DNA from: JBGAPI01 sp044221335
Lineage (GTDB): Bacteria; Pseudomonadota; Gammaproteobacteria; Xanthomonadales; Ahniellaceae
Assembly (NCBI GenBank): GCA_044221335.1
Contig: JBGAPI010000012.1
Coordinates: forward strand, 48,742 to 112,741
Length of the DNA: 64,000 nt
Direction: 5' to 3'
The notes below the pieces were generated by a model. It did no database searches, had not been told where the DNA came from, and saw only the letters and a program-made list of their open reading frames with translations. Shown one piece after another: positions 39,620 through 48,634 of the stretch. Within the stretch, counting starts at the first letter, position 1. The number at the start of each line of letters is the position of its first letter. Made by a program: the position numbers and the translations under genes.

Positions 39620-41976
39620 CACGACTGGCGCTGAAGGCCTGGCGCGATCTGCTCCATCTGCGCGGGCAGGCGATCGCGATCGCGCTCGTGATCGCGAGCG
39701 GCGTCGCCAACCTGGTGATGTCGACCTCGACCTACCTGTCGCTCGAGGCGACCCGGGCGCGCTTCTATGCCGACTACGGCCTCGCCGACGCCTGGGCCTC
39801 GGCCGTGCGCGTCCCCGAGGACGTCGCGGCGACGATCGCCGCGCTGCCCGGCGTGCAGCAGGTCGAGACCCGGGTGGTCGCGCCGGCCACGCTGGCGGTC
39901 GACGGCTTCGCCGATCCGGTGCGCGCGGAAATCCTGTCGCTGCCGGAGCACGGCGGCCCGGGCGAGCTCAATCGCGTCTACCTGCGCCGGGGGCGGCTGC
40001 CCGATCCGGACGCGCGCGACGAGGTGGTGCTCGGCGAGGCCTTCGCCGCGGCGCACGGCTTCCGGCCGGGCGACCGGCTGACGGCGACCCTGCGCGGCCA
40101 CCGCCAGCGGCTGACCGTGGTCGGCATCGCGCTGTCGCCGGAGCGGGTCTATCAGATCCAGCCGGGGGCGGTGTTCCCGGACTTCCGCCGCTACGCCGTG
40201 CTGTGGATGAACCGCCGCGTGCTGGAAGCCTCGCTCGATCTCGATGGCGCCTTCAACTCGGTCGCACTGCGGATCGCTCCCGGACAGGACGTCGCGCCGG
40301 TGCTCGCGGCGCTCGACCGCCTGCTCGCGCGCTACGGCGGCCTCGGCGCCTACGATCGCCGTGATCAGCTGTCGAATCGATTCCTCTCCGAGGAGCTGCA
40401 CCAGCTGGCGACGATGGCCCGGATCTTCCCGACCATCTTCCTCGGCGTCGCGGCCTTCCTGCTGAACGTGGTGATGGCCCGTCTGATCGGCACGCAGCGC
40501 GACCAGGTCGCGATCCTCAAGGCCTTCGGCTACCGGACCCGCAGCATCGCGCTGCACTACCTCGGGCTGGTCGGGCTGATCGCGCTCGCCGGCACCGCGC
40601 TCGGCATCGCCGGCGGCGCCTGGCTCGGACATCTGCTCGCCGGTGTCTACCAGGACTTCTACCGCTTCCCCTTCCTCGACTTCCACGTCAGCCCCGGCGC
40701 GATGCTGCTGGCGCTGCTGGTGAGCCTCGCCGCCGCGATGGGCGGCGCGCTCGGCGCCGTGCTGCGCGCCGCCGCCCTGCCACCGGCGGAAGCGATGCGG
40801 CCTCCGGCGCCGCCGACCTACCGCCGGACCGTCGCCGAGCGCCTGCTGCCCGCGACCTGGCTCCGCGCCCCGGGACGGATCGCGTTGCGCGAGATCGGCC
40901 GGCGACCGGTCAAGGCGGCGCTGTCCGTGGTCGGCCTCGCGCTGGCCGGCGCGATCATGATGGTCGGCCGCTTCCAGAACGATTCGATCGAGGCGATGAA
41001 CACCCAGGCGCTGAGACGGGTCGAGCGGCAGGACTGGACCGTGGCCTTCGCCGATCCGGTCGATCGCCGGGCGCTGTTCGAGCTCGCGGCATTGCCCGGT
41101 GTCGCCCGGGTCGAGCCGCTGCGTGCGGTGTCGGTGCGGCTGATCCACGGCGAGCACCGCTACCGCACCGCGATCGAGGGCCTGCCGACCGACGCGCGGC
41201 TGAAGCGCATCCTCGATGTCGACGGCCACACTATCGCACCGCCGTCCGACGGGCTGATCCTCACCGGCTACCTGCGCGGGCTGCTCGGCGTCGAGGTCGG
41301 CGATCGGTTGCAGGTCGAGGTGCTGCAGGGCCGAGCGCGCCGTCTCGACCTGCGCGTCTCCGGTTTCGTCGACGAATACATCGGCGCGCAGGGCTACATG
41401 GAGATCGGCGCGCTCACCCGGCTGATCGGCGAGCCGGACACCGCCAGCGGCGCGCGCCTCACCGTCGCCGCCGCGCCGGCGCCGCTCGCCGAGCTCGACC
41501 GCCGTCCGCGGGTGATCGGCGTCGGCGCACGGCTGGCGGCGATCCAGAGCCTGTACGAGACGATGGGCGAGAGCATCCTCGTCTTCACCTTCATCTCGCT
41601 GCTGCTGGGCGGCGTGATCAACTTCGGCGTGGTCTACAACGCCGCGAGGATCGCGCTGTCGGAACGCGGCCGCGAGCTCGCCAGCCTGCGCGTGCTGGGC
41701 TACACCCGCGCCGAGGTCGGCAGCATCCTCTACGGCGAACTCGGCACCCTCGTCGCCTTCGCGATCCCGCTCGGCTGGCTCGCCGGCACCGCGCTCTGCT
41801 ACGGCATGGTCGGCGGCCTGTCCACCGATCTGTTCCGGGTGCCGGCGGTGATCAGCAGCGCGACCTGCGCGCTTTCCGCGCTCACGATGGCACTGTCCAC
41901 GCTGGTGTCGATGCTGCTGGTCCGGCGCCGGGTCGCGCGCCTCGACCTGATCGCCGTGCTGAAGACACGCGAATGA
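39616..41976 (+). CDS. ABC transporter permease, two FtsX-like domains
   Basis: A 786-aa permease starting at GTG 39616. It has an N-terminal membrane helix, a large periplasmic MacB-PCD-like domain (about 35-270), three membrane helices with FLLNVVMARLIGTQRDQVAILKAFGYR, a central helix and a second periplasmic domain. Three final helices follow, with SERGRELASLRVLGYTRAEV. Both coupling segments (QVAILKAFGY and LASLRVLGYT) are typical FtsX repeats. This is the long, duplicated form known in lipid or lipoprotein exporters rather than in LolC/E. It lies between the ATPase and adaptor genes. Confidence 0.9.
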   Translation: MTRLALKAWRDLLHLRGQAIAIALVIASGVANLVMSTSTYLSLEATRARFYADYGLADAWASAVRVPEDVAATIAALPGVQQVETRVVAPATLAVDGFADPVRAEILSLPEHGGPGELNRVYLRRGRLPDPDARDEVVLGEAFAAAHGFRPGDRLTATLRGHRQRLTVVGIALSPERVYQIQPGAVFPDFRRYAVLWMNRRVLEASLDLDGAFNSVALRIAPGQDVAPVLAALDRLLARYGGLGAYDRRDQLSNRFLSEELHQLATMARIFPTIFLGVAAFLLNVVMARLIGTQRDQVAILKAFGYRTRSIALHYLGLVGLIALAGTALGIAGGAWLGHLLAGVYQDFYRFPFLDFHVSPGAMLLALLVSLAAAMGGALGAVLRAAALPPAEAMRPPAPPTYRRTVAERLLPATWLRAPGRIALREIGRRPVKAALSVVGLALAGAIMMVGRFQNDSIEAMNTQALRRVERQDWTVAFADPVDRRALFELAALPGVARVEPLRAVSVRLIHGEHRYRTAIEGLPTDARLKRILDVDGHTIAPPSDGLILTGYLRGLLGVEVGDRLQVEVLQGRARRLDLRVSGFVDEYIGAQGYMEIGALTRLIGEPDTASGARLTVAAAPAPLAELDRRPRVIGVGARLAAIQSLYETMGESILVFTFISLLLGGVINFGVVYNAARIALSERGRELASLRVLGYTRAEVGSILYGELGTLVAFAIPLGWLAGTALCYGMVGGLSTDLFRVPAVISSATCALSALTMALSTLVSMLLVRRRVARLDLIAVLKTRE

Positions 41977-42000
41977 GCTTTGAACGATGATCCCGTCCCG

Positions 42001-43185
42001 ATGACCCGCCCTCGCCTCCTGCTGCTCTCGATCACCGTCGCCGCCGCGGTCGCCGCGTCGTGGTGGGCGCTGGCGCCGGCACCGCTCGCGCTCGATCTCG
42101 CGACCGTCACCCGCGGCCGGATCGAGGCCGGCTTCACCGAGGAGGGCCGCAGCCGCATCCGGCATCACTACGCGCTGGCGGCGCCGGTGGCCGGGCAACT
42201 GCGCCGGATCACCCTCGAGCCCGGCGACGCGGTGAAAGCCGGCGACACCGTCGCCTGGCTGGAGCCGGCGCGCGGCGCCCTGCTCGACAGTGCCAACCTC
42301 GCCCTGACGCGCGCCCAGCGCGACGGCGCCATCGCTGCCGAACGCGCCGCCGAGCAGCGCCTGCGCGCAGCGGACAGCGCGGCGACGACGGCGCGGACCC
42401 AGGCGGACCGCACCCGCACGTTGCGCCAGAGGGGCGTCGCGAGCATCGCCGAGCTCGACGCTGCCGACGACCAGGCGAGACGCAGCGACGCCGAGCGCCA
42501 GGCGGCCGCGGGGGACCTCGGCGTCGCCCGGCAACAGCGGGTCGCGCTCGACGCCCTGCTGGCCCAGCAGGGCGGGCACGACGGCGCGGCGCTGGCACTC
42601 GCCGCGCCGATCGACGGCGTCGTCCTGCGCCGATCGCTCGACAGCGCTGTGCCGGTCGCCGCCGGCCAGCCGCTGCTGGAATTCGGGCGCCCGGAGGATC
42701 TCGAGATCGTGGTCGAGGCCTTGAGCCAGGACGCCGTGAAACTCACCCCCGGGATGACGGCGCGGATCGAGCGCTGGGGCGGCGACGGCGTGCTCGCGGC
42801 AAGGATCGCGCGGATCGAGCCGGCCGGCTTCACCAAGGTCTCGGCGCTCGGGGTCGAGGAGCAGCGCACCCTGGTGCGGCTCGACCTCGTCGACCCGCCC
42901 GAGCGCTGGTCACGCCTCGGCGACGCCTTCCGCGTGGAAGTCGCCGTCGTGATCGCGGCGGCCGACGACGCGCTGACCGTGCCGAGTGGCGCGGTGCTGC
43001 GCGATGGTGCGGGCTTCGCGCTGTACCGCGTCGTTGCCGGACGCGTACGCTGGACCGGCGTCAGCCTCGGCGTGCGCGCCGCCGACTCGGTGCAGGTGCT
43101 GTCGGGAGTCAGCGAGGGCGATCGCGTGGTCGGCCATCCCGACGATCGCGTGAGCGACGGCATGCGGGTCCGCGACGCGCGATGA
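42001..43185 (+). CDS. HlyD-family periplasmic adaptor (membrane fusion protein)
   Basis: A 394-aa adaptor from ATG 42001, with an N-terminal anchor or signal helix (LLLLSITVAAAVAASWWALA). A biotinyl-lipoyl half (HHYALAAPVAGQLRRITLEPGDAVKAGDTV) is separated from its partner (ALAAPIDGVVLRRSL) by a helical hairpin of about 105 residues rich in Ala, Arg and Gln (TRAQRDGAIAAERAAEQRLR). Beta-barrel and membrane-proximal parts close the chain. It completes an ATPase-permease-adaptor exporter. No outer-membrane channel gene is nearby, so a shared TolC is expected. It overlaps the next gene by four bases (ATGA). Confidence 0.9.
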   Translation: MTRPRLLLLSITVAAAVAASWWALAPAPLALDLATVTRGRIEAGFTEEGRSRIRHHYALAAPVAGQLRRITLEPGDAVKAGDTVAWLEPARGALLDSANLALTRAQRDGAIAAERAAEQRLRAADSAATTARTQADRTRTLRQRGVASIAELDAADDQARRSDAERQAAAGDLGVARQQRVALDALLAQQGGHDGAALALAAPIDGVVLRRSLDSAVPVAAGQPLLEFGRPEDLEIVVEALSQDAVKLTPGMTARIERWGGDGVLAARIARIEPAGFTKVSALGVEEQRTLVRLDLVDPPERWSRLGDAFRVEVAVVIAAADDALTVPSGAVLRDGAGFALYRVVAGRVRWTGVSLGVRAADSVQVLSGVSEGDRVVGHPDDRVSDGMRVRDAR

Positions 43186-44528
43186 GCGCCTCTGCCGGGC
43201 CGCGCCGGGACGCGGTCGTCCTGGCCCTCGCTGCCGCCGTGCTGACGGTCGCGGGCACCCTGACCCTCTATCCCGGCTGGCTGTCCTTCGACGCTGCCAC
43301 TCATCTCCACCAGGCGGTGCACGGCGACTACGTCGATCTGCAGCCTCCGGCCTACGCCGCGTTCTGGGGCACGCTGCTCCGGGCCGGACTGCCTCCGGGC
43401 GCGCTGCTGGTGCTGGTGCTGGCAACGCTCGAGTTCGCCCTTGCCGGCATCGCCCTGGCGACCAGGCTCAGCCTTCCGCGCGCACTCCTCGTGCTGCTGA
43501 TTCCCGCGTGGCCGCCCTTCCTCATGCTCTGCGGACACCTGTGGACCGACGTCGCGCTGGTCGCGCTGCTGACGCTGGCGCTGGCCTGCGGGAGCCTCGG
43601 CGGACGCGGCGGCCGGCTGGCCGCGCTGCTGGCCCTGGCGGGTGCCTGCGCGGTGCGGCACAACGCGCTGGCCGCGGTCGTGGTGCTGGCGGGCTGGCTC
43701 GCGGGGCAGCAAACGACGCGCTGGCGAGCTCGCCTGGCGCTGAGCCTCGGCGGGCTTCTGCTGGTCGGCGGCAGCGCACAGCTGGTCAATCGCGCGCTGA
43801 CGGTGAGGCACGTTCCCGCCTGGACGCCGACCGCGATCTGGGACCTCGCGGCGGCATCGGCCGCGCGGGGCGAGGTCCTGCTGCCGGCGGAGATGATCGG
43901 CGCCGACATGGGCGTCGACCAGCTCGCCGGCGCGCTCGACTGCCAGACGGTGATCCGCCTGCTGACCGGCACCCGCTCCGGCATCAACCCCGGCATCGAC
44001 GCGCCGCTGCCGGATCCGGTGCTTGGCGAGCTGCGCCGTCGCTGGCTGAGCCTGCCGGCGACGGCGCCGTGGGACTACGCCCGGCATCGTGCCTGCGTCG
44101 CCGCATCGCTGTTCGGTGCGCAGGCGGCGGAGAAGCCGGAGACGCTGATCTTCGTGCCCGACATCGTCGAGCGCGCCGGCAATCCGACGCTGACCCGCAA
44201 CGCGACCTCCGCCAATGCCTGGCTGGTCGCGTGGATGCGCGCGCACCGCGGCGACCGGATCGTCGCGCCGCTGCTGCCGCTGCTGCTCGGCCTCGCGGCG
44301 CTGGTCATCGCGCGCCGCCGTTCGCTGCCGGAGGACGCACGCGCGCGGATCGACGCGCTGGTGCTCTCCGGACTCGCCTACGCCGTGTCGCTGCTGCCGT
44401 TGGCACCGGCGGCGGAGTATCGATATGTGTTCTGGCCGATGCTGTCGGGCGGGGTGGCGTTCGTGCTGGCATTGCTCGCGCCGCGCCCGTCGGACCCGCC
44501 ACCGGGTTCCGGGATGGCGCCGCGCTGA
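43182..44528 (+). CDS. Polytopic membrane protein, glycosyltransferase-like (GT-C fold suspected)
   Basis: A 448-aa protein with roughly ten membrane helices. After the first helix comes a loop YPGWLSFDAATHLHQAVHGDY with paired acidic and His residues, much like the first periplasmic loop of GT39/GT83-type lipid-linked glycosyltransferases, and HNALAAVVVLAGWLAG further on. A periplasmic domain of about 120 residues sits between helices. The family is not certain. It is translationally coupled to the exporter adaptor, so the transported substrate might be a glycolipid or be glycosylated; this is inference. Confidence 0.68.
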   Translation: MSASAGPRRDAVVLALAAAVLTVAGTLTLYPGWLSFDAATHLHQAVHGDYVDLQPPAYAAFWGTLLRAGLPPGALLVLVLATLEFALAGIALATRLSLPRALLVLLIPAWPPFLMLCGHLWTDVALVALLTLALACGSLGGRGGRLAALLALAGACAVRHNALAAVVVLAGWLAGQQTTRWRARLALSLGGLLLVGGSAQLVNRALTVRHVPAWTPTAIWDLAAASAARGEVLLPAEMIGADMGVDQLAGALDCQTVIRLLTGTRSGINPGIDAPLPDPVLGELRRRWLSLPATAPWDYARHRACVAASLFGAQAAEKPETLIFVPDIVERAGNPTLTRNATSANAWLVAWMRAHRGDRIVAPLLPLLLGLAALVIARRRSLPEDARARIDALVLSGLAYAVSLLPLAPAAEYRYVFWPMLSGGVAFVLALLAPRPSDPPPGSGMAPR

Positions 44529-44564
44529 TCGAACGGGCTCATTCATGGTCTGATAGGGGCGCCG

Positions 44565-44930
44565 ATGAAATCCGATTCCCGTCGCGACGCCATGCACCTG
44601 TCGCTCGCCCTGCGCCCGTTCGTGATTCCGTTCCTGCTCGGCGGGATTCTGCTGGCGTTCTGGGCGTGCAGTGGCGTCCTCGGAATCACGCCGGCGGACC
44701 TGGGCAAGACCTTGACGCTGCCGCAGATCGCCACCCTGCTCGTGCTGGTGCCGATCGGCATCTATCTCGGTGCGCTGGTCGGCTACGTCGTCCTGCTGGC
44801 CGTCTTCAGGCTGGTCCTGTCGAAGGCGCATTTCGAGGCGATGAACGCGGCATTGCCCAGCGAGCAGTCGACCCCACCGCTGTGGCTGCTTGCGCCGTTC
44901 GCCGCCATGCGCCGTTTCGTCGTCGGATGA
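44565..44930 (+). CDS. Small uncharacterised membrane protein
   Basis: A 121-aa protein with three likely membrane segments: FVIPFLLGGILLAFWACSGV, QIATLLVLVPIGIYLGALVG and YVVLLAVFRLVL. The start at ATG 44565 yields a basic leader; an ATG at 44592 is an alternative. No recognisable domain. It lies 36 bases after the glycosyltransferase-like gene on the same strand and could be cotranscribed with the ABC exporter operon. Confidence 0.6.
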   Translation: MKSDSRRDAMHLSLALRPFVIPFLLGGILLAFWACSGVLGITPADLGKTLTLPQIATLLVLVPIGIYLGALVGYVVLLAVFRLVLSKAHFEAMNAALPSEQSTPPLWLLAPFAAMRRFVVG

Positions 44931-44969
44931 CGCCGCCGGACAGGCGACCGCCAGCCCCAGGACTCCGCG

Positions 44970-45605
44970 ATGATCGAGCTCGCCGAACTCGCGCAGCTGT
45001 TCGACCAGACCCTGCTCAGGACGGCGTATCGCGACGACAACCCGCGTGCCCGCGACTACCTCGAACAAGTCGAGGAACTGCGCCGTGACGGCCCCTGGCC
45101 CTGGCGCGCGACGACGGCAAGCCGGGCACTGATCGAGGAGCGCATCGGCGCGGCGCTGCCGGACGCGCTGGTCGAGTTCGCGGAGCTGAGCGTGGCGTTT
45201 CCGCAGTGGTTCGCTTCGCTCGGCGAGCACACGACGGACCCCTGGCACCTCCTTCACCTCGAAGCCCGTACCCGCAGGATCCGGCGGCGGAAATCGGGAA
45301 AGTGGCGCCCCATCCGACCGCCGAGCCTGATCCCGATCACGGTGGGATTCGACGGCGATTTCGACTGCCTCGACCTCTCCCGCCCTTCCTGCGTCCCCGG
45401 CGAATTCGAGATCTGCTACTGGTCGACACCGGCCACCGACGGGTGCGCCTATCAGCTCGACTTCCGGTCCTATCTGCTGTCGCACCTGCTGTTCTGGACG
45501 AAGGGACCGCATCGTGGCGACGCCTTCTCGGCCGGCCTCCATCGCCGCGCGACGGAGCTGCAGGCGCAGCAGGCGGTCGTGCTGGAACGGCTCTACCTCG
45601 GCTAG
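44970..45605 (+). CDS. Uncharacterised protein, SMI1/KNR4 (SUKH)-like in part
   Basis: A 211-aa soluble protein. The segment ALPDALVEFAELSVAFPQWF, then LIPITVGFDGDFDCLDLSRP and EICYWSTP, follows the SUKH pattern: a helix with LPxxLxxF, then a strand carrying GDFxCLD. SUKH proteins often serve as immunity proteins to toxins, but many are housekeeping, and no toxin gene is adjacent. The likeness is by eye. The gene is followed by a half-copy of the family-2 palindromic repeat. Confidence 0.6.
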   Translation: MIELAELAQLFDQTLLRTAYRDDNPRARDYLEQVEELRRDGPWPWRATTASRALIEERIGAALPDALVEFAELSVAFPQWFASLGEHTTDPWHLLHLEARTRRIRRRKSGKWRPIRPPSLIPITVGFDGDFDCLDLSRPSCVPGEFEICYWSTPATDGCAYQLDFRSYLLSHLLFWTKGPHRGDAFSAGLHRRATELQAQQAVVLERLYLG

Positions 45606-45616
45606 TGCGGGCGTGT

Positions 45617-45643
45617 CGCGATGGCGGGCAGGGCCCGCCCTAC
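45617..45643. repeat. Dispersed palindromic repeat, family 2 (half copy)
   Basis: CGCGATGGCGGGCAGGGCCC followed by GCCCTAC corresponds to the right arm of the family-2 element seen at 36609-36671 and 54004-54065. It lies directly after the stop codon of the SUKH-like gene. The left arm is missing. Confidence 0.55.
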
Positions 45644-45660
45644 CTCCCCTGGCCACTCTC

Positions 45661-46152
45661 ATGCTGATCGTCCAAATCGTCGACATCGTCTGGACCAAGG
45701 CCACCCGGGGTGCACCGCGCTCGAACGAGCGAGCGGCCTTGCCGCGGGCATTTCCGCTCGACGGCACGGAGGGTGTCTTCGTGGTGGCCAATCACACTCT
45801 GCGAGAACCCGAGGGCTTCGTTCCGCGGCACGAGTCGACGACGAGCTCGCCGTGGGTGCCACCGTCCATCCACGTCCTGACCCTGCTCGCCCGTCCCGAC
45901 GGCGGTTTCGTCGTGGGCGTGCTCGGGACACCGCACGCAGGTCAGCCGCCCCGTCGCCCACAGCTCGAAGCCGCGTTTGTCGTCCCGGGGGAATTCCTCC
46001 GCGTGGTGGTGAACGCGCGCCATGCGTCGTACAGCGGGCAGTGCTACTCCGAGACCACGTTCAACGTCGCATGCGGTCCCCGGATTTCCGGCGACCGCTT
46101 CGTGGCGGGACCACCGGATCGGATCGTCGACCTGAGGGTGGATCTGTTCTGA
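45661..46152 (+). CDS. Uncharacterised protein
   Basis: Up to 163 aa from ATG 45661. No signal peptide or membrane helix is convincing, though the first residues MLIVQIVDIVW are hydrophobic. The C-terminal half is beta-rich with ARHASYSGQCYSETTFNVAC, which holds two cysteines. No ribosome site precedes the start, so the true N-terminus may be a little different. No family recognised. It is followed by a strong palindromic repeat. Codon use is like that of its neighbours. Confidence 0.5.
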   Translation: MLIVQIVDIVWTKATRGAPRSNERAALPRAFPLDGTEGVFVVANHTLREPEGFVPRHESTTSSPWVPPSIHVLTLLARPDGGFVVGVLGTPHAGQPPRRPQLEAAFVVPGEFLRVVVNARHASYSGQCYSETTFNVACGPRISGDRFVAGPPDRIVDLRVDLF

Positions 46153-46172
46153 CGCGACGGCGAGCGACCTCG

Positions 46173-46228
46173 GGGCGGCCCCTGGCCGCCGTCCCGACGC
46201 GTTCCGCGACGGCGGCCAGGGGCCGCCC
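46173..46228. repeat. Perfect 21-bp inverted repeat (family-2 relative)
   Basis: The left arm at 46173-46193 (GGGCGGCCCCTGGCCGCCGT plus C) pairs perfectly with the right arm at 46208-46228, around a 14-base loop. It lies just after the preceding gene and before urocanase, where a CATAAT (46234-46239) next to it may be the -10 box for hutU. It could act as a terminator-like hairpin or mRNA end. Confidence 0.7.
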
Positions 46229-46266
46229 TACGGCATAATCCGCGCCCCGCTTCCGGACTCATCGCC

Positions 46267-47937
46267 ATGTCCAACGCCAACCGCCGCGATCCCTCCCGCG
46301 TCATCCGTGCCCCGCGCGGCACGACGCTGTCGTGCAAGTCCTGGCTGTCGGAGGCGGCGTTCCGGATGCTGCAGAACAATCTCGATCCCGAGGTGGCCGA
46401 GAACCCGGCGGAGCTGGTGGTGTACGGCGGCATCGGCCGCGCGGCGCGCGACTGGGCCTGCTACGACGCGATCCTCGCGGCTCTGAAGAATCTGAACGAC
46501 GACGAGACGCTGCTGATCCAGTCCGGCAAGCCCGTCGGCGTGTTCCCGTCGCACGCGGATGCGCCGCGCGTGCTGCTCGCCAACTCCAACCTGGTGCCGG
46601 CCTGGGCGACCTGGGAGCACTTCAACGAGCTCGATCGGAAGGGCCTGATGATGTACGGCCAGATGACGGCCGGCTCCTGGATCTACATCGGCTCGCAGGG
46701 CATCGTGCAGGGTACCTACGAGACCTTCGTCGAGATGGGTCGCCAGCACTACGGCGGCTCGCTGACCGGCAAGTGGATCCTGACCGCCGGCCTCGGCGGC
46801 ATGGGCGGCGCGCAGCCGCTGGCCGCGAGCCTCGCCGGCGCGTGCTCGCTCAACATCGAATGCCAGCAGAGCCGCATCGATTTCCGGCTCAAGACGCGCT
46901 ACGTCGACGAGCAGGCCAAGGACCTCGACGACGCGCTTGCGCGGCTCGACCGCTACTGCAAGGCCGGCGAGGCGAAGTCGATCGCACTGCTCGGCAACGC
47001 CGCCGAGATCCTGCCGGAGATGGTCCGCCGCGGGATCAAGCCGCATGCCGTCACCGACCAGACCTCCGCGCACGATCCGGTCAACGGCTACCTGCCGCTC
47101 GGCTGGACGGTCGAGCAGTGGCTCGAGCGCCGCGTCTCCGATCCCAACGGCACCCGCGATGCCGCGAAGAAGTCCATGAAACTGCATGTCGAGGCGATGC
47201 TTGCCTTCCACGCGCAGGGCATCCCGACCTTCGACTACGGCAACAACATCCGCCAGATGGCGAAGGACGAGGGCTGCGCCAACGCTTTCGACTTCCCCGG
47301 CTTCGTGCCGGCCTACGTGCGACCGCTGTTCTGCCGCGGCGTCGGCCCGTTCCGCTGGGTCGCGCTGTCCGGCGATCCGGCCGACATCGCGAAGACGGAC
47401 GCCAAGGTCAAGGAGCTGATCCCCGACGACCCGCACCTGCACCGCTGGCTCGACATGGCCGGAAAGCGCATCGCGTTTCAGGGACTGCCGGCGCGGATCT
47501 GCTGGGTCGGCCTCGGCCAGCGCCACCGGCTCGGCCTCGCGTTCAACGAGATGGTCCGCAAGGGCGAGGTGTCGGCGCCGATCGTGATCGGCCGCGATCA
47601 CCTCGATTCCGGCTCGGTGTCGTCGCCGAACCGCGAGACCGAAGCGATGCGCGACGGCAGCGACGCCGTCTCCGACTGGCCGCTCCTCAACGCCATGCTG
47701 AACGTCGCCGGCGGCGCGACCTGGGTCTCGCTGCACCACGGCGGCGGCGTCGGCATGGGCTACTCGCAGCACTCCGGCGTCGTCATCGTCTGCGACGGCT
47801 CCGAAGCCGCCGACCGCCGCCTGGCCCGCGTGCTGTGGAACGACCCCGGCACCGGCGTGATGCGGCATGCCGATGCGGGCTACGAGATCGCGAAGGACTG
47901 CGCGAAGGCGCAGGGCCTGAAGTTGCCGATGCTGTGA
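46267..47937 (+). CDS. hutU: Urocanate hydratase
   Basis: A 556-aa enzyme that converts urocanate to imidazolonepropionate in histidine breakdown, using tightly bound NAD. The NAD loop GLGGMGGAQPLA, FPGFVPAYVRPLFCRGVGPF with the active-site cysteine, and GLGQRHRLGLAFNEMV are all present. Length is that of the family. The gene stands alone: hutH, hutI and hutG are not in the window, so the pathway genes are split on the chromosome. It is followed by a family-1 repeat. Confidence 0.97.
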   Translation: MSNANRRDPSRVIRAPRGTTLSCKSWLSEAAFRMLQNNLDPEVAENPAELVVYGGIGRAARDWACYDAILAALKNLNDDETLLIQSGKPVGVFPSHADAPRVLLANSNLVPAWATWEHFNELDRKGLMMYGQMTAGSWIYIGSQGIVQGTYETFVEMGRQHYGGSLTGKWILTAGLGGMGGAQPLAASLAGACSLNIECQQSRIDFRLKTRYVDEQAKDLDDALARLDRYCKAGEAKSIALLGNAAEILPEMVRRGIKPHAVTDQTSAHDPVNGYLPLGWTVEQWLERRVSDPNGTRDAAKKSMKLHVEAMLAFHAQGIPTFDYGNNIRQMAKDEGCANAFDFPGFVPAYVRPLFCRGVGPFRWVALSGDPADIAKTDAKVKELIPDDPHLHRWLDMAGKRIAFQGLPARICWVGLGQRHRLGLAFNEMVRKGEVSAPIVIGRDHLDSGSVSSPNRETEAMRDGSDAVSDWPLLNAMLNVAGGATWVSLHHGGGVGMGYSQHSGVVIVCDGSEAADRRLARVLWNDPGTGVMRHADAGYEIAKDCAKAQGLKLPML

Positions 47938-47967
47938 GGGCTGAGGGCTCAGGGCTGAAGAAGCGTC

Positions 47968-48079
47968 CGTCATTGCGAGGAGGAGCGCAGCGACGACGAA
48001 GCAATCCAGCGACTTTGCTCTTGCTCTGGATCGGCGAAAATCACCGACGCTGGATTGCTTCGCTGCGCTCGCAATGACG
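47968..48079. repeat. Dispersed inverted repeat, family 1 (copy B)
   Basis: It runs from CGTCATTGCGAGGAGGAGCG to TTCGCTGCGCTCGCAATGACG. The outer arms are GAGCGCAGCGACGACGAAGC and its near reverse complement. It is nearly identical to copy A (33579-33689), including the inner GACTTTGCTCTTGCTCT. It occupies the gap between hutU and the next gene. Confidence 0.78.
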
Positions 48080-48135
48080 GGAATGCCTTCACGATCGTAA
48101 TTCCGCCCCCGCTCCGCATCCGACAGAATCCGCCG

Positions 48136-48591
48136 ATGCGCCTGCCCATCCCCGTCGCCATCCTCCTCGTCGCCACGCAGCTGCACGCCCAGGCACTTCC
48201 CACCAGATCCGTCGATCGCGGGACCGACGTCGGCCTGCCGCCGGCGGTGACCACGCCGGCTCCGAACATCAAGCTCGAGCACCTGCAGTACGTGATCCCC
48301 GGCGCGCAGCCGGACAGCGCGGTCGACTATCCCGAGCTGCTCGCGCTGCAGGAAGCATTGCGCGACGTCGCCAGGGCCGATCTCGCCGCGGCGAAGGGAA
48401 AGTTCGGCGTGCGCGGCATGTTCGCGCTGACTCCGGACGGGCCTGCGAAGTTCAAGATGCAGGTCGGCGGCAATCCGGCGGGCGAGGACGAGCGCCTGAA
48501 GAAGTTCCATCGCGACGCCAGTGCGCTTACCGCGTTCCACTGCGCGAAAGGCATGGTGTACGTCGTGTTCGACTACGCCGTGAATCCGTGA
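48136..48591 (+). CDS. Uncharacterised periplasmic protein
   Basis: A 151-aa protein with a clear Sec signal (MRLPIPVAILLVATQLHA, cleavage before QALP). The mature part has LLALQEALRDVARADLAAAK, GVRGMFALTPDGPAKFKMQV and GMVYVVFDYAVNP. There is a single cysteine. No family is recognised. The chosen ATG 48136 is the only start giving a signal peptide. It is a single gene between a repeat element and a convergent membrane protein gene. Confidence 0.65.
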   Translation: MRLPIPVAILLVATQLHAQALPTRSVDRGTDVGLPPAVTTPAPNIKLEHLQYVIPGAQPDSAVDYPELLALQEALRDVARADLAAAKGKFGVRGMFALTPDGPAKFKMQVGGNPAGEDERLKKFHRDASALTAFHCAKGMVYVVFDYAVNP

Positions 48592-48634
48592 CGACGGGTC
48601 GCCCCTCCACCCGGGCCGGCGTTCCCGCGCCGCT

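Noticed and set aside
39196..42579. 1,127-codon minus-strand open frame
   Set aside because: Antisense to the ABC ATPase and permease; composition typical of a shadow frame.
42168..45791. 1,207-codon minus-strand open frame across the exporter region
   Set aside because: Spans five well-supported plus-strand genes and has no recognisable domain; an effect of GC-rich codon use.
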